Origin: Salpingoeca rosetta
Lineage: Eukaryota; Opisthokonta; Choanoflagellata; Craspedida; Salpingoecidae
NCBI RefSeq assembly: GCF_000188695.1
Contig: NW_004754926.1
Location: 257,786 to 282,148 of the forward strand
Direction: 5' to 3'
Length of the DNA stretch: 24,363 nt
The notes beneath the pieces were generated by a model that had not been told where the DNA came from, searched no databases, and saw only the letters and a list, made by a program, of their open reading frames with translations. Both the position numbers and the translations under genes were made by a program. The stretch's first letter is position 1, and every line of letters begins with the position of its first letter. Below are positions 1 through 20,410 of the stretch, one piece after another.

Positions 1-1438
<1,438 letters not shown>

Positions 1439-2756
1439 GTCTTGTCGTGCCCGCTTTGGTGAGTTGGTGGCAGCTCGCCTTCATCGTCGTCGCTCACCAC
1501 CTCGGAATCAGGCACAAACTCATCGTCGGTGATGGTGGTTGAAAATTTTTATTTTGCCGACGATTTGCACGAAAGATGCAACTTGACAGCGGTCGCTTGG
1601 GGCGTGTGCGTCACCCTTGCACCCCAAACCAGCGCAGATGCATGTGCAAGGCCGACGTGGTGCTGCCGGTCAGCTTTCAAACGACTCAAATCCAACCACA
1701 AACGAGAAAAATAAAACCCTACCATTTCGTGTGTCGGGCACTATCACAATCGCCTCCACGCCTCCAACCAACCAACTAAGCCAAACGAACAAACAAACGA
1801 ACGAACAAACGATGACGACGCTTTGTTGTTTTGTTGATGTGTCTTGTGTGTTTGTGACATGATGATGATGTGTCATTTATTTTTGCGCACTGCCATCTCC
1901 CCCTCCATCCATCCATCCATCCCACCACCAGCCGCACCCGCGACCATTTACGTTTATTGTTACACACACACACACACACGCTCTCACATCACATCCCCAG
2001 CTCGAGCTAAGCTAAGCCCGTGTTTGGTGTTTACCCAGTCGCCCGTGCGCACGTTCACCTACATTCCAAAACCACCACCAACCAACCAACCCCACCTTCC
2101 CTTTCTGGCTGTGTCTGTCTCGCCCCCCCCCCCCCTCTACACGCTGACTTCCCAGAAATTGCACTGCTCCCTCCTGTGCGGGTTCCGAGAAATTGTGTCC
2201 GTAGTTTGGGCCTACACGCAACACGCCATATTGAGATTTGTTGGGTGTGCTTGGTTTGTGTAGCGCACGCTCTCCTTCTCTCCTCCTCGTTGGTGTCACT
2301 CACGCGTCTCCCTCGAGTCTAAATATTGCACCCGGCTGCTACCCGAACAAGCAAGCAAGCAAGCAAGCGAACGACACACATCAACACGCCGTGTTGATTT
2401 GTCTGTGCTTGGTCGACACTTGTTGCTGACTTTGGCGCGGTCGTTCACTTTTTCCTTCTTCCCGACTTACGCATCACTTGACCAAAGTTACTCGTGTAAG
2501 CTCGCTGCGAGATCTTGTTCGTCTTCTCCTCCGCCTTTGCTCCGACGAGCCCCGCGTGTCATTTTTCTCCTCGACACCACCCACCAGCCAGCCACCTCGT
2601 GCTTGCCGCCGCGCGCCGCCGGCTCCTGTGCTTTCACTGGTGCATCAGCTTTACCTTCCTGCTTCATCATCGTCGCCGCGACCCGGCCCCCCCCCCCTCA
2701 GATCTCCCTCATTCTCCCACACTCCTTTTCGTCAACCTCCTTCACCAGCTGTAACC
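1439..2756. other. Intergenic/5' region between divergent genes; no gene seen
   Basis: No convincing coding exon was found. On the minus strand just upstream of 1438 there is a short acidic open stretch (DDEFVPDSEVVSDDDEGELP). It is out of frame with the transposase start and has no Met, so it may be a remnant or an unrecognised upstream exon. The rest holds simple repeats: AAAC/AACG-type tetranucleotides at 1770-1810, CCAT units at 1904-1921, a short CA run at 1961-1980, a C homopolymer near 2129-2141, and AAGC units at 2349-2368. The part nearest 2757 is pyrimidine-rich and is presumably the promoter and 5' UTR of the downstream gene. An AT-rich TAAATATT lies near 2321. Confidence 0.6.
2380..2398. 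repeat. 19-bp perfect palindrome upstream of the Gln-rich gene
   Basis: ATCAACACG, one C, then CGTGTTGAT: 9-bp arms around a single base. It lies about 360 bp before the ATG at 2757. It could be a dimeric factor site or a short hairpin. A looser relative of the surrounding sequence (CAACACGCC...TTTGT...TGCTTGG) occurs at about 2219-2253. Confidence 0.6.
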
Positions 2757-3560
2757 ATGATGGACTACAACACACTCATCTCCGTGGCCTTCAACAAGAA
2801 CTGCACCCTGACACAGTCCCAGCAGAGCCCGCTGCGGAAGGTGTTGTTGCAGAGGACGCTCTGGGTCAAGCTGCAGAACAAGTTTGCCGCCTCGGCCAAC
2901 ATCGAGCGCGACGCCCTGCAGCCCGTGCTGACAGAAGAGGAGATCCGCCCCAGGTCCAAGCGCCACCAGCGCATGACTGCCGAGGCCGACAAGACCGCCA
3001 AGAAGATGAGCGCGCTCGCCTCCCAGGTTGAGGACAACTGCCGCACCGCCCCCACCGTCTATGACCAGGCGGAGATTGAGCGCTCCCGCAACATGGATGT
3101 CCGCACAGACGCCAACCAGCGGCAGCAGCTGCAGAAGCAGATGCAGCAACACCAGCGACAGCAGCAGCCCATCACGCGCCGCCGGCGCCGCAGCCTCAAC
3201 CCGGCCCCAACAAGAATCACGCCAACACCGGCAATGGCCCCAGCACCCAAAGTGTACCGCACCGACACCACCAAGAGCGCCATGCATGCACGCAACAGCA
3301 ACAGCAACAACAACGCAGCAGCCACCCATCCGTACCATCCTCGCAAGAAGGCTGGCCGCCCGCTGTCTTATCCAACCATGCGCTACCACCAGCACCAGCC
3401 TCAGCTGCAGCCACAGCCAAACAAGCGCGCGCACCAGCAAGAGCAACAGCAGCAGCAGCAAGTACGCCAAGTCGCACATCGCACGGGCTACTGCTCACCG
3501 CGATCCATCCGCCGCCATGTCCAGTCCATGCCTCCAGCCGTCCTGTCCACGGCCCGCTGA
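2757..3560 (+). CDS. Intronless Gln/Arg-rich basic protein with possible SERTA-like N-terminus
   Basis: A single open frame of 267 residues. The ATG at 2757 follows a pyrimidine-rich leader in a purine-favourable context (taaccATGATGG). The frame is also open upstream, but that stretch is Ser/Pro/Arg low complexity, so the later Met is preferred. Residues about 8-41 (ending LRKVLLQRTLWVKLQNKF) match the spacing of the SERTA motif of metazoan transcriptional co-regulators: hydrophobic-K, then LxQ, then LRxxVLxxxTLxxLQ. The similarity is short. Residues 48-113 are predicted helical and charged. After that come a Gln-rich stretch (119-138), an RRRRR cluster (141-145, a likely nuclear localisation signal), Asn/Ala and His/Gln/Pro-rich regions and a second polyQ near 245. 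The composition suggests a nuclear regulatory protein. No enzymatic domain is recognised, and the family assignment is inference only. Confidence 0.7.
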   Translation: MMDYNTLISVAFNKNCTLTQSQQSPLRKVLLQRTLWVKLQNKFAASANIERDALQPVLTEEEIRPRSKRHQRMTAEADKTAKKMSALASQVEDNCRTAPTVYDQAEIERSRNMDVRTDANQRQQLQKQMQQHQRQQQPITRRRRRSLNPAPTRITPTPAMAPAPKVYRTDTTKSAMHARNSNSNNNAAATHPYHPRKKAGRPLSYPTMRYHQHQPQLQPQPNKRAHQQEQQQQQQVRQVAHRTGYCSPRSIRRHVQSMPPAVLSTAR

Positions 3561-3906
3561 TGGCTTGTCATTTTTGTCCGATATCGTTTCCTTTGCCTTA
3601 GACTGCTGACTCCCTTCTTGCTTGGTGCTTGCTTGCATGCACTTGGCTATTACGACAACCCCCTTCTTGTCATGTGATTTCCCATTTGCCCTCCCCTTGT
3701 GTTACCACAAAGCGCATGGAGCAGCAATGCTGCTTCTTTGCCTGCGTGCTTACTTGCCTGCCTGCTTGTTTTTGGATGCTGACCGAGGAACGCGCTTGCT
3801 GGCGCTGCGTAGCTTTCACCTTGACTTTCTACGATGATGGTTGTTCCCCCAACCTTGCTGCTGACCTTTGCCTGATGAGGACCCATAGCTGGTGCCGCTG
3901 TTCCCT

Positions 3907-3939
<33 letters not shown>

Positions 3940-4265
3940 GTGTGTACTTGTGTGTACTTGTGTGCCGTGTCACATGCCTCTTGCTTGCGTTTGGCGGTGG
4001 TGCTGCTTGGTGCTGGTCACCAACAACTACCGCTTTGTCCAATGAACGACAATCACAATCAATCTACCGGTCAAGTCAATCTCAAGCCTTTCTTTCATTC
4101 AAAAGCAAACTGCTGTCTGTGTGTGGACAAGTCTCAAAACGAAGAGAGGAAACAGTGGCGGCACTGCATTGCAAAAAAACCAAACTGACATGCGATGCAA
4201 GCAAGCAAGGAGGGGGGGGGGGACGGAAGAGTGCACATGCACGTTTGTTGCGCGCACGTGTGTGT

Positions 4266-4346
<81 letters not shown>

Positions 4347-4405
4347 TGTGTGTGTGTGTGTGTGTCATGGGAGCACACGCGTCGTGTGAGCCGCAGCTGG
4401 CTGTG
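3561..4405. other. Convergent intergenic region (3' ends of the Gln-rich gene and the flippase)
   Basis: This stretch should hold the 3' UTRs of two convergent genes. No coding exon or clear polyadenylation signal was identified. It contains TG repeats at 3907-3966 (with three TGTGTACTTG units) and 4258-4364. Open frames here are translations of the dinucleotide repeats. Confidence 0.6.
4258..4364. repeat. (TG)n microsatellite with TATG interruptions
   Basis: About 107 bp of TG units interrupted three times by TA. It lies just past the predicted stop of the minus-strand flippase gene, so it would be in or beyond its 3' UTR as (CA)n. Confidence 0.95.
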
Positions 4406-14650
<10,245 letters not shown>

Positions 14651-14800
14651 GCCGCTTGCTGTCTTGGCTGTTGTGCTCGCTTGCTGTTGCTGGCTGGAGG
14701 GGTGTCCGTTTCTTGTTTTGCTGACTCAGGAACCGATGTGATGACATGAGTCATCAGCAAGAGAACAAGAAGGCGACACCACAAATATTACTTCTTGTGG
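14651..14800 (-). promoter_or_regulatory. 5' flank of the flippase gene
   Basis: About 150 bp between the flippase start codon and the left edge of the duplicated segment. It contains an in-frame stop upstream of the Met, and an AT-rich stretch near 14780-14795 (sense AAGTAATATTTGTGG) that could act as a core promoter element. The promoter role is inferred from position only. Confidence 0.4.
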
Positions 14801-15897
14801 CGACACGACAGAGGGAGATATGCAGGGAGGACAGCCCAGCGGTGGCAACGGCACACGTTCCTGTGAAACCAGAGTGCACCCACCCACCAAGCAAGCAACC
14901 AAGCAACCAAGCAACCAAGCAACCAACAACCACTCGACTCGACACAGCAGTGTACGTGTGAGTCTACACGCGCGCACACTTGTGGGGGACACATGATGAT
15001 GTGGGCTGTTGCTGTGCAGTGGCCATTGCATGGGTGTTGCTTGCCATGACACCCGCACCACATGCACGGAGACCACGACAACCGTGTGCAAAAGAAAGGA
15101 GGGAAGCAGCAAGTAAGTTCTTCCTTTTGCATCACGTATGTGTCCCACTTCTCTCTCACCACCACACACACACACACGTGCCTGCTTGCGTGCTCGCTTG
15201 CTTGCTTGCTGTGTTGCTGGGTGCACGCACACACACACACACACACACACAGACACGCACGTACACACAACACAGACAGTGTGGCACCAGCACAACAACA
15301 ACGACAACAACGCCACCCACAGTGACCACCTCACCAACGTCGCACTGCCGTTTCCAGACAACAGGCCCCGCATGACCTTGCCACTTGCAACGGCGTTGTT
15401 GCGCAGCGGGCGGGGATGCATGGTGATGAGCCACCTTCCCTCCTCAAGCAAGGCAACAATGCCATTCCCTGGCACTGGGCTCACTGCCAGACAACCAGCA
15501 CCAACTTTTGCCACTGCGTGCGTGCGTGTGATGTGTGATGTGTGATGTGTGTGCGTGTTTGTGGCACACGATGTGCGCACGCGTGCGTTTTTGCATGGAG
15601 TGCATCACTGGCAATGCCCCTGGCTGCTGGGCGCTGTCGCTTGTGCTGGCGGTATTGGTCCTGCTGCTGAAGCAAGGGCACACACACACACGCACATATC
15701 GCCATTCCTCACACACCACACCAACAGCCAACCCGCAACAACAACCATATCAGCAGCAGCAGCAGCAGCAGCACACGAGCAAGAGCTGGAGTGCATGCAC
15801 ACATAACCACAGCCGACCACAGACCACAAACCACAGCCGACCACAGACCACAGCAGCCTCATTTGCGTTCATCCTCATTCAACCTCTCCCACGCAGC
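14801..15897 (+). repeat. Duplicated ~1.1-kb segment, copy 1
   Basis: Near-identical, in the same orientation, to 20411-21517. Identity starts at CGACACGACAGAGGG and ends at CCCACGCAGC. Flanks on both sides are unrelated to those of copy 2. Differences are mainly changes in repeat length (CA runs, CAG run, TGATG units), a few single-base indels and rare substitutions (for example AGCCGACC versus AGACGACC). Neither target-site duplications nor terminal inverted repeats are visible, so a simple transposon insertion is not supported. It contains a consensus donor GTAAGT at 15113 and a strong acceptor (CTCTCCCACGCAG) ending at 15896, one base before homology ends. It fills the space between the divergent flippase gene and the secreted Cys-rich gene. 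Confidence 0.95.
15335..15513 (-). other. Unresolved exon-like block inside duplicated copy 1
   Basis: A 179-bp block identical in both copies (20944-21122 in copy 2), open on the minus strand. It includes residues GNGIVALLEEGRWLITMHP and is bounded by a possible acceptor (CACGCAG) and donor (TTG|GTGAGG). Its flanks show the usual sense CA-before, TG-after pattern of introns here. No homologous family is recognised and no partner exons were found, so it may equally be non-coding. Confidence 0.25.
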
Positions 15898-15962
15898 TTT
15901 TGACCGCGTTCCTTCTTCTTGTTGGCCTCGATCTACCACTACTTAACACATACACAATCACA

Positions 15963-16918
15963 ATGGCACGCACGGCAATCTTCCTCACCTTCGCAGCAGC
16001 TATGCTCGCTGGTACGTGTGGCATGCATGTGTGTGTGTGTGTGTGGCATGCGTTCGCCCATGAGAACATGTTTTTCGTGATGTTTGTGGGCACATGTCGT
16101 TGTGCTGGTTCTCGGTCGACTGGACGCCTTTTCTGTGTGTTGTGCATCGTGTCACCCTGCATTCAACTCAACTTAACTGTGCCTGCTCACCCACGTGCAC
16201 ACCCATACACGCACGTCTCACCTTCGATTGGTCTCACCATCTTGTAATGCGCTTCCCTCTCGCGCGTCGCCCCCCCCCCCCCTTTTCGACTACACAAACA
16301 ACAACAACAACACAGCCGCCGCTGCCACTGAGGTTCGGCTGACCCAGATTTCGTCGTTTGACCGCTTTGCCGGCGATGTCGAGGATGCGACCACCACCAG
16401 CACAGGCTGCGTCTCGCTCGGCGTGTCCAACTCCGGTTACCAGTTCACCCCCGCCGATGCCAACACCGTCACCCCTGTCTGCATCGACTCGTGCAACGAG
16501 AACGGCTGCTACACATTCTCCGAGGGCTGCGGGGCTGGCTGCGACTTCTGCGCGGAGGTTTCCGAGTGCACGGACAGGGACGGCTTCAAGCGCTGCACAG
16601 AGCTCCTCAGCTGCCCATGCGTTGTTGGCGCGTACACGTGCGAGCCCGCAAACGTCGGCGTCTCCATCGAGTCTGTGGTGCGTACCAATTTGGTTGTGTC
16701 TGTTTGTGTCTGTGTGAGTTACGTGTGTGTTTGTGGGCGTAGGAATTTGTTTGTGTGTGATTGTGTGTGTGATTGCGTAGCAGAGTGTGCAAGATTGCTC
16801 AGTTGTGGTTCTGTGTGTGCCAGTGGTTGCACATCGTGTGCCAGCGGTCAGTGTTGACTCATGCGTAACCAACACAGCTCACTCTTATGCACTTCACCCA
16901 CCACCACGCTGCTGCTGC

Positions 16919-16952
<34 letters not shown>

Positions 16953-16954
16953 GG

Positions 16955-17021
<67 letters not shown>

Positions 17022-17500
17022 CAGCCCGAGGACAGCGACGCGCGCCGCCTTGACCTGCTCACCACGGGCGGATACTTTGCGTACTTTGCGCAGGAGGACT
17101 GCACCGGCACGGGCTTCAACATGCTTGCATGCAGCGCAAAGGACGGAGACTGCAAGGTGCAGTGTGCATGTGCATTGTGCAAGATTTGTGTGCTTGTGGT
17201 GGGGTTGTGGTATGCTTGGCGTTGGTTTGCTGCAGCCTTCGCTGCTGCGCTTGCGCTTTCGGTTGCCATCTTTCCCCTTCCCAATTGTTTTTGTGCCAAG
17301 GGGCTTTGCTCCCACCCTTTCCCTTCTGCTGTTACCGCGACATGATTCGTCTTCTCGTCTCGTCACACCCACATCTCACCCACCTTTTCTCATCCCATGC
17401 ACTCACACATTTGCTGTATCACCACGCAAACGCACCACAGGGCCTTGCACCGTGCACCTCGTCTGACGGCAGCTGCTGCAAGCTTGTCCCCACGGCCTAG
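15963..17500 (+). CDS. Small secreted cysteine-rich protein, 4 exons
   Basis: Exons 15963-16011, 16316-16677, 17025-17156 and 17441-17500 join in phase to give 200 residues ending at TAG. Exon 1 encodes only a signal peptide core (MARTAIFLTFAAAMLA). The mature part has about 18 Cys, mostly in exon 2: CIDSCNENGCYTFSEGCGAG, then CDFC, C, C, CPC and C. The last exon encodes a CTSSDGSCCKLVPTA tail. The even Cys count and signal peptide fit a disulfide-rich extracellular protein. No known domain is recognised and no catalytic residues are evident. The ATG lies 66 bp after the end of duplicated copy 1, which may supply its promoter or leader. The intron boundaries are supported by clean GT-AG sites and Cys-rich continuity. 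Confidence 0.72.
16909..17021 (+). repeat. (CTG)4(TTG)33 compound repeat abutting a 3' splice site
   Basis: A short CTG run followed by about 33 TTG units with one GTG variant, ending as TTGTTCAG|CCCGAG, the acceptor of exon 3 of the Cys-rich gene. The T-rich repeat occupies the position of the polypyrimidine tract. It has the same structure as the repeat at the left edge of the window. Confidence 0.93.
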
Positions 17501-18179
17501 ATCCTGCACCCCACCTCTCCTATCCATTCATTCAACTTCCACACATACCTATCCTTCCTATCCGTCCGTCCACCCATCCATCCATTCTCCTTCCCGCCCT
17601 TTTTTTCCCCTGAATAAGTGTCGTCCTCGTCTCGTCGTCTGCGATGTTTCGTGGCAACCTGCAACAGAATCATGCCTACATGTCTACATGCCAACCTTCC
17701 CCCTCCTCCCAACTGAAACGTTTGTTGAACTACCTTGACCACCAATGTATGGCGTGCTGTTGCTGTCCTGTCCCTTGCCACGCCCTGTATGACTGTGTCT
17801 TTGCGTCATGCGGTGGGTGACGATATGTGCCCACCTGGGCGGTTTGCCCGTTGCTGTCGTCAGCGTGAGCTACACGCTGGCTGGGCACCGTTCGTGGCAG
17901 TTGTGTTGTCGCGTTGATGGCGTGGTTTGTTGTTTGTTGTTGTCTGGCTTGTCTGGCTTGTTGTGAGTCTGCTGTCGTAGTCGTTGGTGTTGGTGCTGTT
18001 TGCTTTTATTACTTGTACCGTGCGTGTGTGCTTCTACCATGCATCGCACACGCACGCGAACGTGTGTGAGGGGTGTAAATCACTTTTGTGATTCGTCTAC
18101 TACAGCATCCACTTTCTCTCTATCGCGCGCACGTTCGAGGAGGATTTGAGCAGGCCCTGCACACACAACAGAGTGCACA

Positions 18180-18300
18180 ACACACACACACACACACCAC
18201 ACACACACACACAGCGTGCACACGCACAGTGCACGCGCACACACACACGCACGCACAGTGCACGCGCACACACGCACACACGCACACAGTGCACACACAA
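18180..18300. repeat. CA array with embedded CAGTGCACGCGCACAC units
   Basis: CA units interrupted by about three copies of a CAGTGCACGCGCACAC-like unit containing the palindromes GTGCAC and GCGC. Confidence 0.85.
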
Positions 18301-18651
18301 CGCATCAGCCAGCTGAACGTGTGTATTGTTATGTGATCAGGTACCCTTGTGGCCATGATCACTGCCATCTGGGCAGCACAACGGGAAGACACAATGCCGT
18401 GGACATGAAAGCATTGGAATTGACAAGGAAATGCACAACACATACACCGAGAAGGAAAGCGAGCCTGTGAACATTGGAGCCAGCCAACGAAACGAAGCGA
18501 CAACCCGAAAAGGCAAAACGAAGCCGAGGAAAGGAGATCACGCAAAGGACGGCACTTGCACAAGCGAACCGTCACGGTCAACACAGATAAGCAACGGCAA
18601 ACGTAGCACACACTCATTGATGCGTTCTTACATACATCGCGCAACCACACA

Positions 18652-18734
18652 AACACACAGATACACACAGACACACAGACACACGCACACACACACACAG
18701 ACACACACGCACACACACACATACACACACACAA
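18652..18734. repeat. CA-rich microsatellite downstream of the GH28 gene
   Basis: CA units with CAGACA and CACGCA variants, starting about 45 bp past the GH28 stop codon in the sense direction. Confidence 0.9.
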
Positions 18735-18778
18735 TGGTGCATACACACGTCACGCAACCACACGCCCCGTCAACTCGC

Positions 18779-20218
18779 TCAGTTTGTGTGGTGGTCAAAG
18801 CACGGGGGAATTGGGTTGGTGCCGTGCGTGGCAGTGGAGTTGGCGACGCCTTTGCACTTGTAGTACTTGTCGCCCCACGGGTACACGCCAGGGTTGACCA
18901 CCTTGACGTTGTCAAACGCAATCGCCTCCATGGGTTTGGTGCTGTTGCCCAGGATCACGCCAGGGCTCCACAGTGGGTCATACACAACAATGTCGCGCAG
19001 CACAATGTTGTGCCAGTGCATGTTGCTCGGCACAGGGCACTTGGCAATGGGGTCCTCCGGCCACAGCAACGAGCACGCGTGCTTGTAGCCGGCCTGCTGC
19101 GGGCCAATCCAGATGGCCCATTGGGTCGGGTTGTAGATGGTGATGTTCTCGTACAGGACATCGGAGATGGAGCCAGTTGCCGGGTCATCCTCCGGCCGCG
19201 ACTTCATATAGATGCCCTTGAACGTGTTGTGCATCACGCTGTCACGGAAGGTGATGTTGCGCACGCACGTGTGCGCGAGGGAGGCGCCGATGGACCCGAT
19301 GGTGAGGCCGACACCGCTGGCGTTGATGCGCTCAAAGAGCATGTTCTCGCTGCACGGGGAGCGGATGCTGTCCCCCGTCTGCTGCTTCACGGCAATGCAG
19401 TCGTCGTCGTTCCAGATGTTGCAGTCGTGGATGTGCACGTTCTTGCCCGCCACGTCAAACCCGTCTGTGTTGAAGGCGGTGAGGTCGAAGAGATCGTGGT
19501 AGGGGCGGTCCGTGCGCCGCGCATCCACGTCGCAGTAGCGGATCACAACGTCCTCCACGTCCTCTGCCATCACGTGGTAGTAGGGTGAGTTCTTGAACAG
19601 GATGTGCTCAAACAGCAGCTGCGACGCGTTGTGGATGTACAGCATCTTGGGCCTGTTCTCGCCAATGAGCAGGTACTCCACCGCGCCCCACCACGCGCTG
19701 CCGTGGCCGTCGATGGTGCCCATGCCGGAGCTGGTGATGGTGATGTTGTCGACGTTCTCCAGGTGCATGCACTCAAACACGCGCCCATCGGGGTGGCGCG
19801 GCCACGCCTTCATGTCGTCCAGGTACGCCAGCGTGCCGTCAATCTGGATCACCACGTCCCGAATGCCCGTGGCGTAGATGCCGCCCATGAGCCAGAAGGT
19901 CGTGTTTGGAATGAGCAGCGTGTCCCCGGGCGCCAGGCTGGCCAGCGTCGTGTTCATTAGCTTGCTGTTTGCCTGCGCGACAGAGAGGGACTTGTCGTTG
20001 GCCACGCCACCAACCTTGGCAAAGTCCACCACGTGCGCAGCCGCCTCGATGCTGTGGTGCATGTGCATCACGGTTGCTCCAGCGTGCTTGCCGTTCACAG
20101 GCACGGCAGCAGCGGTGACGCTGCCCGCAATAACAGCGACAGCCACCAAACTCACCACCGCGGTCACCATCGCCATCCCTCGTGACGTGATCGGCGTCAT
20201 CGGTGCGCTCCTCTTCAT
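18779..20218 (-). CDS. Secreted glycoside hydrolase family 28 (polygalacturonase-like), intronless
   Basis: One uninterrupted frame of 479 residues. The Met at 20218 gives a short basic N-terminus and a hydrophobic signal core (~15-38, AMVTAVVSLVAVAVIAGSV), so secretion is likely. The frame is also open further upstream, but into the duplicated repeat, so that extension is rejected. The right-handed beta-helix of GH28 is indicated by repeated I-x-I/N-I-T strands and by family motifs in order: GTIDGHGSAWWG (~167-178), FNTDGFDV (~249-256), NDDDCIAVK (~270-278), GVGLTIGSIG (~302-311) and KGIYMKSR (~334-341). NTD and DDD hold the expected acid catalysts. The usual GHG histidine is Val (GVG) and the usual RIK is YMK, so it belongs to a divergent subgroup and its substrate is uncertain. 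The family cleaves alpha-1,4-galacturonan or related pectic chains. The lack of introns beside intron-rich genes suggests transfer or a retrocopy. Confidence 0.92.
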   Translation of the reverse strand: MKRSAPMTPITSRGMAMVTAVVSLVAVAVIAGSVTAAAVPVNGKHAGATVMHMHHSIEAAAHVVDFAKVGGVANDKSLSVAQANSKLMNTTLASLAPGDTLLIPNTTFWLMGGIYATGIRDVVIQIDGTLAYLDDMKAWPRHPDGRVFECMHLENVDNITITSSGMGTIDGHGSAWWGAVEYLLIGENRPKMLYIHNASQLLFEHILFKNSPYYHVMAEDVEDVVIRYCDVDARRTDRPYHDLFDLTAFNTDGFDVAGKNVHIHDCNIWNDDDCIAVKQQTGDSIRSPCSENMLFERINASGVGLTIGSIGASLAHTCVRNITFRDSVMHNTFKGIYMKSRPEDDPATGSISDVLYENITIYNPTQWAIWIGPQQAGYKHACSLLWPEDPIAKCPVPSNMHWHNIVLRDIVVYDPLWSPGVILGNSTKPMEAIAFDNVKVVNPGVYPWGDKYYKCKGVANSTATHGTNPIPPCFDHHTN

Positions 20219-20410
20219 CCTCCCTGTCACAAACACACACTCGCACAGGGGCGCTGATGGCTCAACTTTTGCTCTGCGTTGCTTTGGTTGAGCTTGTTGT
20301 TGTGGGTTGTCTTCTTGGTTTGTTTGGAGACGTTGATTGCTGAAATTTGATTGAAAATGTACATAAAAGACGCCCCTCCAAACAATTTGTGCTGTTGTGT
20401 TCGTAAGTCG
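20219..20410 (-). promoter_or_regulatory. 5' flank of the GH28 gene
   Basis: About 190 bp between the GH28 start codon and the left edge of duplicated copy 2. It is unique sequence, AT-richer near 20340-20375 than its surroundings, and is not shared with the corresponding flank of the flippase gene. The promoter role is inferred from position only. Confidence 0.4.

Larger units (their letters stand above)
17501..18778. other. Convergent intergenic region; no gene seen
   Basis: Presumed 3' UTRs of the Cys-rich gene and the GH28 gene. A GAATAAGT near 17611 is a possible weak polyadenylation signal for the plus-strand gene. CA-rich arrays occur at 18180-18300 (with repeated AGTGCACGCGCACAC units) and 18652-18734. 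Open frames here are short or translate the repeats, and none looks like a gene. Confidence 0.6.

Noticed and set aside
2478..2756. N-terminal extension of the Gln/Arg-rich protein to an upstream Met at 2478
   Set aside because: The extension is Ser/Pro/Arg low complexity from pyrimidine-rich leader DNA. The Met at 2757 begins the first ordered segment.
15599..15680. Hydrophobic plus-strand peptide in the cassette (WALSLVLAVLVLLLK) as a signal peptide exon
   Set aside because: A one-base difference between copies (GCTTGTG versus GCTTTGTG) shifts the frame, so it is not maintained as coding.
17735..17917. Small plus-strand frame with Cys residues after the Cys-rich gene
   Set aside because: No signal peptide, splice support or family resemblance; it lies in the presumed 3' UTR or intergenic DNA.
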